Source of the DNA: CAYSIX01 sp964431205
GTDB taxonomy: Bacteria > Planctomycetota > Phycisphaerae > Phycisphaerales > Phycisphaeraceae
Assembly (NCBI GenBank): GCA_964431205.1
Contig: CAYSIX010000079.1
Location: 1 to 16,767 of the forward strand
Length of the DNA stretch: 16,767 bases
Direction: 5' to 3'
Shown: one piece after another, positions 6,805-13,699 of the stretch
How positions within the stretch are numbered: the first letter of the stretch is position 1
How the letters are laid out: every line of letters starts with the position of its first letter
The notes under the pieces: model-generated
Database searches by the model: none
The model's input: only the letters and a program-made list of their open reading frames with translations
What the model was told of the DNA's origin: nothing
Position numbers and translations under genes: made by a program

Positions 6805-9800
6805 TTACTGCTGGTTTCGTGAGCGGTTCTGACTCTGGTTGTTCAATGTCAGCGGCTGGAAGCTCGCCAAGGCCTGGCTCTGCTCCTGAAGCCGTGCGAG
6901 GGCGGACTCCATGGCGGCGAACTCGGCCTCGAGCCGAGCCCGCTTGGCGGCCAACCGCTCGTTGAGGTCCTCGATCCGCGACTCGTTGCGTTCGACCTCG
7001 GACTGGATCGTGTCGATCCGCCGCTGCACCGGCCCGAACTCGCCGTCGGTCAGGCGTCCGAGCAGCTCGTCGATGCGCACGCCGACGCCGCCGGCGGTGA
7101 TCGTCGTGTTCCCGTCGTCGTCGGTCTCGGTCTCGCGGAGGGTGAAGAACCGCTGCACGGCGTCGGGGTCGTCGTCGAGGGCGGCGAGGAACTTCTCGCG
7201 ATCGAAGCTGAGCGTGGCGCCGTCGCCGACGGTCAGGCCGACCTGGGCAAGCGAGGTCAGGTCGCCGTCCGCCTCCGTGTTCCGCCGCAGCACGATGTTG
7301 AACAGCGACTGCTGCACCTGCCGCAGCGACGCGTCACCGAGCAGCAGGCCTCGCTCCTCCGTCTCGGTGTCGAAGCTGTCCAGCTCGCGGATGGTGGAGA
7401 TCACGTCGTTGAAGCCGTCGACGAAGGACTGGACGGAATCGGCGACCTCGGCGTTGTCGCGGCTGATGGTGACCTGGACGGGCTGGGTGCTGGTGGCGTG
7501 CAGGTCGATGGTAGCGCCGGCGATTACGCCATCGAGGGTGTTGCGCGAGCTGGTGACGACCTGGGCGGAGGCTGGGTCGGCGCCGCCGAAGAAGGCGACG
7601 GCGTCCTGGGCCTCGGAGATATTGGTCGGGTCGAGGCCGATGCCACCGTCGTCGAAGAGGAAGGCGCCGTCGGTGCCGGGGGTTCGGGAGGCGAGGCTGA
7701 GCCGGAAGGGCGCGCTGGGATCGCCGAAGTTGACGACGGAAGCGGCGACGCCGACGTCGGCGTTGCTGATCTGCGAGGCCAGATCGGTGAGCGTGGTGAC
7801 CTCGACGATGGCGCTGCCGTTGATGGTGTTGTTGGAGTTATCGTCCTTGAGGATACCCAGCTCCTCGGCGGCGGTGGATTCGTTTAGCGCCTTGATCGTG
7901 AAGGGGACGGAGGAGCCGCCGCTGTTGTCGGTGAGGCGGAAGCCGGTCTTGTTGAAGTTGATCTCGGCGGTGACGGCGTTGCCGGTCTGGGTCTGGATAG
8001 CGTTGATCACGTCGTCGATGGTCACGGCGCCGTCGAGGTCGATGTCGTGATCGGTGCCGTCGCGGGTGGTGATCTGAAACTCGGCCTGGCCGTTGGTGTT
8101 GTCGATGCCCTGGCCGTCGCGGAGGGTGTCGAGCTGGGTGGACCCGAGCAGCGTGTCGGTGGTGACGGTGACGGTTCGCTCGAACGAGCCGTCGATGTCG
8201 TCGCCGATGTTGTCGGCCTCGCCGAGAAGGTTGAGGTCGGCGGCGGTGGTGGAGCCCTCGTCGGCGACAGTGAGGGCGGTGTTGCCGGGCCCGTTGTCTT
8301 CGAGCAGGATGCCGTCACCCTTGTCATTGATGCGCGCGGTGACCTGGATGCTGCGTTCGTTGATCTTGCGGATGACGTCGCCGATGGTCTGGACGTCGTC
8401 CTGGTTGAGGTTGATGGTGGCCGAGGCGCCGGCGCTGTCGGTGATGCGGACGGTGCCCTTGTTGACCTTGAGGCTGCGGAGGGTGGTGGCCTCGGTGATG
8501 TACTGGAACTGGAGGTTGCCGGAATCGACGGTGGTGGTGTTGGCGTGGGTGCCGGCGAGTCCGAGGTCGGCCGCGGAGGTGCCGGCTCCCTGATCGGAGA
8601 TGACGATGTCGCCGCTACCGCCGGAGCTGTCGGTGATGAGGATGCCGTGGCCGACGCGGTTGAGCGAAGCGCTGATGCCGTTGGCGGCGCCGGCGTCGTT
8701 GATGGCGGCGAGGACGTCGGCGACGGATTCGGCCGAGGACAGGTCCACGGAGGTAACCACGCCGTCGCGGTTCTGAATGTCGATGGTGCCGGGGGTGGCG
8801 ACGCCGGCGCCGCCGTTGAGCTGGCGCAGGAGCTTGGAGTTGAGCCCGGCGATGAGTCGGGAGCCGCCGATGAGGTTGTCGGCATCGGCGTCGTTGCCGA
8901 GGACGCCCAGGTCGCGTGCGGCGGTCGAGCCGTTCAGGGCGGTGACCTGAAACGCGGCGCCGCCCCCGCCGTTGACGTCGGTGAGCACCAGGCCCTTGCC
9001 GTCGGCCGAGATCGACGCCTCGATCGCGCCGCCGCTGACGCTCTGGATCTGATCGATCACGTCGCCGAGGGTGGTGGCGCCGGCGAGGTTGATGTCGTAA
9101 GTGCTGGCGTCGGCGGAGACGATGCGGAAGTCGGCGAGGTTGCGATCGCGGAACACGCCGTTGCCGTCGTTGAGCGCCGAGAGGGAGGTGGACCGGCCGA
9201 GGGTGTTGATGTCCGAGCCGGTCAGCTCGTCGGAGGCGACGGAGCCGGCCAGGCCCAGGCTCGCCGCCGTCCCGCCGGTGCCGACGTCCTGCACGATCAG
9301 GTTCGACGCGGTGCTGCCGGTCAGGTCGGTCAGCTTCAGCGCGTCGCCGTCGACGCTCGCCAGCACCTGGACGCCGAGGGTGGCGTTGATCTCGTTGAGC
9401 ACGTCGTCGACGGTGACGGCGGTAGACAGGTCGACGATCGCGCTGTTGCCGGCGCGGTCGGTGATGCGGAGCTTGCCGCGTTCGATGCCCTGGCCGGCGT
9501 TGAGCGTGTCCAGGCTTGTCTTGGACGCGAGCTTGGCCTCGGCGCGTTCGAAGGTGAGCGTGCCGGCGGGGATGGGGGTCGCATCGCGGTCGGCGAAGCC
9601 GCGCGTCAGGGTGTTTTGCGAGGAGACGAGCTGCTTGACGGCGAGCGAGTAGCTCGCCGGCGCGGCGAAGTTGTTGCTCGAGACGGTCAGGACGCTCTCG
9701 TTGGAGCTGGTCGCGGAGGTCGCGCGGAAGTTGCTCGGCCGGCTCAACTCAAAGGCGGAGGACTTGAGCGACAGGAGCTTGGCGTTGACGCTCTGCAACG

Positions 9801-9939
9801 CCGCCTCCTGCGACTGCAGGACGGTATTTCGCTGCTCGATCCGCCGACGCGGCTGGGCCTCGATCTGCATGAGCTGATCGACCAGGTCCCCGATCGGCAA
9901 CCCGCTGATCAGCCCGATGCCCGTGGTGATCTGGCCCAT
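6805..9939 (-). CDS. fliD: Flagellar filament cap protein FliD, enlarged
   Basis: FliD caps the flagellar filament and folds incoming flagellin subunits at the tip. The 1044-residue product begins MGQITTGIGLISGLPIGDLV then MQIEAQPRRRIEQR, the usual FliD N-terminal coiled segment. It ends with a second coiled coil at about residues 975-1025 (RIEDLNERLAAKRARLEAEF), together forming the D0/D1 leg. Conserved C-terminal-domain text includes VQSFVDGFNDVI near 836-847, GLLLGDASLRQVQQSLF near 864-880 and GLTVGDGATLSFDREKFLAAL near 901-921. At more than twice the common length of about 450-480, the extra size lies in the middle, with five flagellin-hook-IN-like repeats (residues about 151-725). GGAGG 9 nt upstream sets the start; the frame continues to 10122, but that extension is arginine-rich shadow sequence overlapping the mscS promoter. 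Confidence 0.93.
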   Translation of the reverse strand: MGQITTGIGLISGLPIGDLVDQLMQIEAQPRRRIEQRNTVLQSQEAALQSVNAKLLSLKSSAFELSRPSNFRATSATSSNESVLTVSSNNFAAPASYSLAVKQLVSSQNTLTRGFADRDATPIPAGTLTFERAEAKLASKTSLDTLNAGQGIERGKLRITDRAGNSAIVDLSTAVTVDDVLNEINATLGVQVLASVDGDALKLTDLTGSTASNLIVQDVGTGGTAASLGLAGSVASDELTGSDINTLGRSTSLSALNDGNGVFRDRNLADFRIVSADASTYDINLAGATTLGDVIDQIQSVSGGAIEASISADGKGLVLTDVNGGGGAAFQVTALNGSTAARDLGVLGNDADADNLIGGSRLIAGLNSKLLRQLNGGAGVATPGTIDIQNRDGVVTSVDLSSAESVADVLAAINDAGAANGISASLNRVGHGILITDSSGGSGDIVISDQGAGTSAADLGLAGTHANTTTVDSGNLQFQYITEATTLRSLKVNKGTVRITDSAGASATINLNQDDVQTIGDVIRKINERSIQVTARINDKGDGILLEDNGPGNTALTVADEGSTTAADLNLLGEADNIGDDIDGSFERTVTVTTDTLLGSTQLDTLRDGQGIDNTNGQAEFQITTRDGTDHDIDLDGAVTIDDVINAIQTQTGNAVTAEINFNKTGFRLTDNSGGSSVPFTIKALNESTAAEELGILKDDNSNNTINGSAIVEVTTLTDLASQISNADVGVAASVVNFGDPSAPFRLSLASRTPGTDGAFLFDDGGIGLDPTNISEAQDAVAFFGGADPASAQVVTSSRNTLDGVIAGATIDLHATSTQPVQVTISRDNAEVADSVQSFVDGFNDVISTIRELDSFDTETEERGLLLGDASLRQVQQSLFNIVLRRNTEADGDLTSLAQVGLTVGDGATLSFDREKFLAALDDDPDAVQRFFTLRETETDDDGNTTITAGGVGVRIDELLGRLTDGEFGPVQRRIDTIQSEVERNESRIEDLNERLAAKRARLEAEFAAMESALARLQEQSQALASFQPLTLNNQSQNRSRNQQ
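7765..9489 (-). repeat. Five tandem protein repeats inside FliD (flagellin hook IN-type)
   Basis: Five units of about 110-118 residues begin near residues 151, 261, 379, 494 and 611. Each has a strand such as KLRITDRAGNSAIVDLS, TVRITDSAGASATINLN or EFQITTRDGTDHDIDLD, then V-x-D-V-(I/L)-x-x-I, then an xGxxLTD strand, then an A-x-x-LG-(I/L) helix. A partial sixth unit may follow near 727. The units have diverged, so this is an old duplication. Confidence 0.8.
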
Positions 9940-9948
9940 ACGATCGCG

Positions 9949-9953
9949 CCTCC
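9949..9953 (-). promoter_or_regulatory. Shine-Dalgarno site GGAGG of fliD
   Basis: GGAGG on the minus strand lies 9 nt before the ATG at 9939. It selects the conserved MGQIT start over the longer open frame that continues to 10122. Confidence 0.75.
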
Positions 9954-9983
9954 GGCGTCGGCGCAAACCGACCGCCGCAGGTG

Positions 9984-10013
9984 TTATCGACCCTCGCTGT
10001 GGGCCGACTTGAA
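9984..10013 (-). promoter_or_regulatory. Candidate flagellar (sigma-28-like) promoter for fliD
   Basis: On the minus strand, GTCGATAA (9991 to 9984) matches FliA -10 GCCGATAA at seven of eight positions. TTCA followed by AG lies 18 nt upstream (TTCA at 10013 to 10010), and 44 nt separate the box from the fliD start. The arrangement is identical to that before fliS. The -35 is imperfect against the E. coli TAAA form. Confidence 0.5.
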
Positions 10014-10034
10014 CCGCCCGGCGGCTGATCACGT

Positions 10035-10062
10035 TTGCACGCTTGGGGGATCCCCTTATCCT
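10035..10062 (+). promoter_or_regulatory. Sigma-70-type promoter for mscS with palindromic spacer
   Basis: TTGCAC (10035-10040) and TATCCT (10057-10062) are separated by 16 nt, a good match to a housekeeping promoter, with initiation expected near 10069 and a leader of about 54 nt. A perfect 10-bp palindrome, GGGGATCCCC (10046-10055), fills the spacer and could be an operator. The promoter is back to back with the fliD promoter. Confidence 0.6.
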
Positions 10063-10122
10063 GATCGCCGGAGCGGGAGCGTCAGGGGTTGGCCACTCGA
10101 CCATCATCAAGGAGAACACCAC

Positions 10123-11064
10123 ATGAACATCGTTCCCCTGCTCGCGCAGACCGCGGAGGGCCCGGCTGAATCGTCACCCGAAGATGCGGTCAGTGCCACG
10201 TTGGCCGAGGCGCAGGACACGGTCGGTCGTGCCATTCAGGGCGACACGAGCGCGATCTGGCAACTCGTCCAGGACTACGCGATGCCGCTGGTCTGGGCGG
10301 TGGTCATTTTGGTCGTCTCGCTGATGATCGCCAAGGGCCTCAGCGGTGCCACGCGGCGATCGGCCGAGCGCGCCCGCGTCGAGGAGACGCTGGCGCGATT
10401 CTTCGGCAAGCTGGTGTACTACCTCGTGCTGATCGTGGGGGTGATGTTCGCCCTGAGCAAGTTCGGCATCGAGGTGACCAGCCTGGCCGCCATCCTCGCC
10501 GCCGCGGGCTTCGCCGTCGGCATGGCGATGTCCGGCACGCTCTCCAACTTCGCCGCCGGCACCATGCTCCTGGTCTTCCGGCCGTTCAAGGTCGGCGACG
10601 TCGTCAACGCCGCCGGCATCACCGCCAAGGTCATCGAGATCGAGCTGTTCACCACCATCTTCGACACGTTCGATAACCGCCGCATCCTCGTCCCCAACTC
10701 GGCGATCTACGGCGGAACCATCGAGAACATCTCGCACCACGAAGAGCGTCGCGTGGACGTCAACGTCGGCGTCGAATACTCGGCCGACATCGACCGCACC
10801 CGCGAGGTGCTCAGCGCCGCCGCCGAATCGCTCAGCGACAAGATGATCCGGGGCGAAGGCCGTGGCTTTCAGGTGTACCTGCTGGACCTGGGCGACAGCT
10901 CGGTCAACTGGGTCGTGCGTTTCTGGACCACCGCCGCCGACTTCTGGTCCGTCAAGGAGCAGCTCACCCGCGCGGTCAAGCTGCACCTCGACGAGGCGGG
11001 CATCGGCATCCCGTTCCCGCAGATGGACGTGCACCTGGACGGGCAGGTCAAGCAGGCGTCGTGA
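10123..11064 (+). CDS. mscS: MscS-type small-conductance mechanosensitive channel
   Basis: MscS channels open under membrane tension and release solutes after osmotic downshock. The 313-residue product has an N-terminal lead of about 50 residues, TM1 near 54-72, TM2 near 96-112, and the pore-lining TM3 near 118-155. TM3 contains AAGFAVGMAMSGTLSNFAAG, with the small-residue pattern and the SNFAAG turn of the family. It is followed by the beta-domain entry FRPFKVGDVV and by the LVPNSAIYGGTIENIS block. The C-terminal alpha/beta vestibule ends at a short lysine-containing tail. AAGGAG at 10109-10114, 8 nt before the ATG, sets the start; the upstream open frame is antisense to fliD and not coding. 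It stands alone, divergent from fliD and convergent with the glycosylase gene 9 bp away. Confidence 0.93.
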   Translation: MNIVPLLAQTAEGPAESSPEDAVSATLAEAQDTVGRAIQGDTSAIWQLVQDYAMPLVWAVVILVVSLMIAKGLSGATRRSAERARVEETLARFFGKLVYYLVLIVGVMFALSKFGIEVTSLAAILAAAGFAVGMAMSGTLSNFAAGTMLLVFRPFKVGDVVNAAGITAKVIEIELFTTIFDTFDNRRILVPNSAIYGGTIENISHHEERRVDVNVGVEYSADIDRTREVLSAAAESLSDKMIRGEGRGFQVYLLDLGDSSVNWVVRFWTTAADFWSVKEQLTRAVKLHLDEAGIGIPFPQMDVHLDGQVKQAS

Positions 11065-11073
11065 CCGACGCCG

Positions 11074-11829
11074 TCAGTTGCGCACCGGCTTGCCCACACG
11101 CTGCATCACCGCCTGCAGGTCGGACCAGACCTTGCGGCGATTCTCCGGCGTGTAGCTGCGCAGCAGGTAGGCCGGGTGAAACGTGGGCATGACCGGGATC
11201 GGCGGCTCCACGCCGGGAAACTCGTGCCACGTGCCGCGCAGCCGCGTGATGCCCACCGTCGTGCTCAGCACCATCTTCGCCGCCGGCCCGCCCAGGGTGA
11301 CGATCGCCTTCGGCCGGATTGTCTCGATCTGTCGCCGCAGGTAATCCCAGCAGGCGTTGGCCTCGACCACCGTCGGGGTGCGGTTGTTCGGCGGGCGGCA
11401 CTTGACCACGTTGGCGATGTACACCTCCCGACGCTGGTAACCCATCGCCGCGATCATCTTGTCGAGCAATTGGCCCGCGCGGCCGACGAACGGCCGGCCC
11501 TGCTCGTCCTCCTGCTGACCCGGGCCTTCACCGATGAACATCACCTCCGCGTCCGGGTCCCCCTCGCCGAACACCGTCTGCGTCCGCGAGTGGCACAGCT
11601 CGCACTTCGTGCACCCGCGCACCTCCCGCTCGTCCATCAGCCGCAGCGCCTCGGCTTTCGAATCACGGTCTTTGCCGCTCGGGCCGGCCGAGACCGTCTC
11701 CGTGGAAACGGCTTGCGTGCGCGCGGGCTCACCCGGCGCGGCGGGCGCGTCGACCGGCACCTGCTCAATGCCGAGCAGCGCGTCGGTCCGGACGTGCTGG
11801 AGGAGGATCCGGCGGGTCTGACGGTCCAT
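11074..11829 (-). CDS. Family 4 uracil-DNA glycosylase (4Fe-4S)
   Basis: The enzyme removes uracil from DNA to start base excision repair. The 251-residue protein has a poorly conserved N-terminal lead of about 68 residues rich in Ala, Pro and Ser, then the catalytic domain. Motif GEGPG (residues 100-104) followed by Q-Q-E-D is the family 4 active-site loop, and HPAYLLR (218-224) is the second DNA-contact motif. Four likely cluster cysteines are C73, C76, C144 and C160, with the 16-residue spacing of the last pair expected for this family. GRPFVGRAGQLLDKM and YIANVVKCRPPNNR are also characteristic. I see no UdgX-type KRRIH insertion. The frame opens at 11931, but M at 11829 is chosen because a -10 hexamer ends 6 nt before it and the upstream text looks non-coding. 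Confidence 0.92.
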   Translation of the reverse strand: MDRQTRRILLQHVRTDALLGIEQVPVDAPAAPGEPARTQAVSTETVSAGPSGKDRDSKAEALRLMDEREVRGCTKCELCHSRTQTVFGEGDPDAEVMFIGEGPGQQEDEQGRPFVGRAGQLLDKMIAAMGYQRREVYIANVVKCRPPNNRTPTVVEANACWDYLRRQIETIRPKAIVTLGGPAAKMVLSTTVGITRLRGTWHEFPGVEPPIPVMPTFHPAYLLRSYTPENRRKVWSDLQAVMQRVGKPVRN

Positions 11830-11835
11830 CGCCAC

Positions 11836-11841
11836 AGCATA
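11836..11841 (-). promoter_or_regulatory. -10 element TATGCT, leaderless-type promoter of the glycosylase gene
   Basis: TATGCT on the minus strand (11841 to 11836) ends 6 nt before the ATG at 11829, placing the transcription start on the start codon. The surrounding GGTATGCTG recurs before the gene starting at 15870. A weak -35-like TGAACG lies at 11863 to 11858. Confidence 0.5.
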
Positions 11842-11991
11842 CCGCGGGGCGGGACGGCGTTCATCGCGCGCCGGGTCCGAGAATAGACGGTTCGAGCGCC
11901 CGCGGCGGGTTCGTCGTCCGCTTTTGGACAAATCCGGGCCGGATTCCGATGAGTCTTACCGCCGACCGCGGTGTGTCGGCACAAGATCCGC

Positions 11992-11997
11992 AAGGAG
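11992..11997 (+). promoter_or_regulatory. Shine-Dalgarno site AAGGAG of the bactofilin gene
   Basis: AAGGAG lies 8 nt before ATG 12006. It favours this start over ATG 11949, which would add 19 residues not resembling the bactofilin N-terminus. Confidence 0.75.
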
Positions 11998-12005
11998 CGA
12001 ACGAC

Positions 12006-12581
12006 ATGAGCGAGGCGCAAAAGAGTAAGACGGTGCTGGGCCCGGACTGTCGGATCAGCGGCGAGCTGTCGCTGGACAACGACGCGGTGATCATGGGCCA
12101 GTTCAAGGGCACGCTGCGAGTCAGCGGGATGCTGGAGCTGACCGACTCGTCGCGGGTCTCGGGGACGGTGATCGTGGGGACGCTGCGGCTGGCGGGCACG
12201 GCCGAGGCCGACGTCGTCGCCGAGGAAGGCGTCGAGCTGCTGCCGGGCGCGAAGCTGATCGGCCAGTTGTTCACCAGCCGGCTGAACGTGGTCGAGGGCG
12301 CGGTGTTCCAGGGCGACGTGTGCGTCGGGCCCAAGGCGATGCAGGCGGCCAGCGAGGCGTTCGGCCAGGCCGATCAGAACGAAGAAAACCAGACGGATCA
12401 GACCATGCTCGACTCGGTCATGTCCTCGCACGAGGACCAAGACGCCGAAGAGCAGGCACAGGCCGAGCCTGCGGTGAAGACCATGCCCGGCTCGGTGCAG
12501 GCAGTGCTCCAGCGTCGTCGGCCCAAGGTGCTCTCGCCACGGCCCGGCGGGTTCGCCCACGCCGGCAACGGCCACGGCTGA
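12006..12581 (+). CDS. Bactofilin family cytoskeletal protein
   Basis: Bactofilins polymerise without nucleotide into filaments and act in cell shape, stalk or polar organisation. The 191-residue product has a short unstructured head, then a right-handed beta-helix core at about residues 10-110. Its repeats have the form TVLGPDCRISGEL, DAVIMGQFKGTLRVSGMLEL, SRVSGTVIVGTLRL and AKLIGQLFTSRLNVVEGAVF, with a six-residue hydrophobic rhythm and glycine turns typical of the family. The tail is long, acidic and glutamine-rich around residues 120-155, then basic (LQRRRPKVLSP). No membrane segment is seen. It is followed 144 bp later by a second beta-helix protein with a zinc ribbon, and planctomycetes often carry several bactofilins. 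Confidence 0.88.
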   Translation: MSEAQKSKTVLGPDCRISGELSLDNDAVIMGQFKGTLRVSGMLELTDSSRVSGTVIVGTLRLAGTAEADVVAEEGVELLPGAKLIGQLFTSRLNVVEGAVFQGDVCVGPKAMQAASEAFGQADQNEENQTDQTMLDSVMSSHEDQDAEEQAQAEPAVKTMPGSVQAVLQRRRPKVLSPRPGGFAHAGNGHG

Positions 12582-12725
12582 GCCACCGGCCCCCGTATCC
12601 CGACGGCCGCGCACGGCCCGGCGCTCGCGCTGCCACGACGCGCCCAAACTCGGCCGCGCCATCCTTGCGCGCCCCCGGCGCCTCGCTGTCGTGACCGTCT
12701 CCCGTCACCCGATCAGGGGCTGACC

Positions 12726-13241
12726 ATGCCGTTACGACCGGCCCTCCGATCGCTGCACCCGCGAAAGCCTCAGCCCCGGCAGGTCCGTCGTGTCGTCTGC
12801 CCGCAGTGCGCCGCGGCCTTCGAGGTCTCCCGACGTGCCATGAGCGCCCGGTGCCCGACGTGCACCCGCCCGCTGGAGTTCAAGGACCTGATCCTCCGCC
12901 AGCGACTCCACGGCGACGTGGTGACCATGGGGCACATCGAGCTGACCGCCCCCAGCGAGATGATGGGCCGGCTGGTCTGCGGATGCCTGTCCAATCAGGG
13001 TCGCTTCGAGGGCCGTGCCGTCGTGTACGGCGCCATCGAGCTGGGCGATCAGAGCCTGACCACCGGCGAGCTGACGGCCAAGAGCCTGCGCGTGCACCGC
13101 GGCGCGATCCTTCGCGCCAAGGCCGACATCTCACCACGCCCCACCGCCGGGCCGACCACCCGCCAGCTCGGGTCGCGGCCCCTGCGTCGGATGGCCCGCC
13201 ATCCGCAACCGGCGCCGGTCCCCCTCGCTTCCGTCGCCTGA
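12726..13241 (+). CDS. Zinc-ribbon plus bactofilin-like beta-helix protein
   Basis: The 171-residue protein combines two parts. Residues about 22-50 form a zinc-ribbon-like unit with CPQC (C25, C28) and CPTC (C43, C46), spaced 14 residues apart. Residues about 55-135 carry bactofilin-style repeats: GDVVTMGHIEL, GRLVCGCLSNQGRFEGRAVV then YGAIEL, TTGELTAKSLRVHRGAIL. The C-terminus is basic and proline-rich. A role as a metal-binding partner or modulator of the bactofilin encoded just upstream is an inference from position and fold. AGGGG 6 nt upstream supports ATG 12726. Metal binding is likely from the Cys pattern but unproven; a structural ribbon without metal is possible. Confidence 0.75.
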   Translation: MPLRPALRSLHPRKPQPRQVRRVVCPQCAAAFEVSRRAMSARCPTCTRPLEFKDLILRQRLHGDVVTMGHIELTAPSEMMGRLVCGCLSNQGRFEGRAVVYGAIELGDQSLTTGELTAKSLRVHRGAILRAKADISPRPTAGPTTRQLGSRPLRRMARHPQPAPVPLASVA

Positions 13242-13298
13242 GCCCGCGACCGTCGTGCTACCTGAAGCCGAAGGCCCGTCGCGCCGATCATCACCACG

Positions 13299-13577
13299 AT
13301 GGACGACACGGCCCAAATGATGACGACGGCCACGCTGGCCCTGCTCGCCTACCTCTTTGTCACCTGCGCCCTGCGGACCCTCGCCGCACGCGTTCAGTTC
13401 GACCTGCAGCGACACGACCTGATCATCGCCTCCAAGCGCCGCCGGCTCGAATACCTCAGGAAGACCTCCGACAAGGAAGACGACGGTGAGATCGTCGTCG
13501 AGCCCGAGGTGCCGACCGACACCGGCCCGGTCGGAAGCATCGGCGACTCGCCCGAACCGATGCGCCGCGCCGCCTGA
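13299..13577 (+). CDS. Small single-pass membrane protein, hypothetical
   Basis: The 92-residue product has one hydrophobic helix at about residues 8-28 (TTATLALLAYLFVTCALRTL). A basic amphipathic stretch follows (RHDLIIASKRRRLEYLRKTS), then an acidic tail (DKEDDGEIVVEPEVP). The positive residues after the helix suggest the tail is cytoplasmic. I recognise no family. It follows the zinc-ribbon bactofilin-like gene by 57 nt on the same strand and ends just before a hairpin, so it may close a three-gene unit and could tether the filament proteins to the membrane. That role is inferred from position only. No clear Shine-Dalgarno sequence is seen. Confidence 0.6.
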   Translation: MDDTAQMMTTATLALLAYLFVTCALRTLAARVQFDLQRHDLIIASKRRRLEYLRKTSDKEDDGEIVVEPEVPTDTGPVGSIGDSPEPMRRAA

Positions 13578-13618
13578 CCGCGCCCCTCGTCTGGTCCCGC
13601 CCGCCCGCCTCCCCTCGG

Positions 13619-13642
13619 CCCGCCTCGCTTCAGCGAGGCGGG
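13619..13642 (+). terminator. Strong hairpin after the bactofilin genes, possible terminator
   Basis: CCCGCCTCGCT and AGCGAGGCGGG are perfect complements with TC between them, giving a stem of at least 10 bp with a UUCA loop. It lies 41 bp after the stop at 13577 and before the pyrC promoter, where a terminator is expected. No T-run follows, so it could instead be a dispersed REP-like palindrome or an mRNA-stabilising hairpin. Confidence 0.55.
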
Positions 13643-13652
13643 ATCCGGATCA

Positions 13653-13682
13653 CTCAATCCCACCCCTCTCAATCCCCACCCT
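13653..13682 (+). repeat. Two 15-nt tandem repeats upstream of pyrC
   Basis: CTCAATCCCACCCCT (13653-13667) is followed directly by CTCAATCCCCACCCT (13668-13682), differing at two positions. The pair ends 4 nt before the pyrC -10 hexamer and occupies the place of the missing -35. It could bind a regulator or be chance low-complexity pyrimidine sequence. Confidence 0.5.
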
Positions 13683-13686
13683 CTGC

Positions 13687-13692
13687 TATCCT
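13687..13692 (+). promoter_or_regulatory. -10 element TATCCT, leaderless-type promoter of pyrC
   Basis: TATCCT ends 7 nt before ATG 13700, so the transcript would begin at the start codon. No Shine-Dalgarno sequence and no -35 match are present. Confidence 0.5.
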
Positions 13693-13699
13693 GACCCCG

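Noticed and set aside
8047..10122. Long + strand open frame antisense to fliD and in frame with mscS
   Set aside because: It is a GC-rich shadow of the fliD repeats, strongly biased to Gly, Val, Asp and Ala, with no recognisable domain. mscS has its own Shine-Dalgarno site and start at 10123.
9940..10122. N-terminal extension of FliD to 10122
   Set aside because: The conserved FliD N-terminus begins at 9939 with GGAGG 9 nt upstream. The extension is Arg/Pro-rich and overlaps both divergent promoters.
11830..11931. N-terminal extension of the uracil-DNA glycosylase to ATG 11931
   Set aside because: The extension is Arg-rich and unconserved, and it contains the TATGCT promoter hexamer just before ATG 11829.
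12670..12725. Short inverted repeat GTGAC/GTCAC upstream of the zinc-ribbon gene
   Set aside because: A 5-bp stem in GC-rich DNA is expected by chance and shows no link to a promoter or start.
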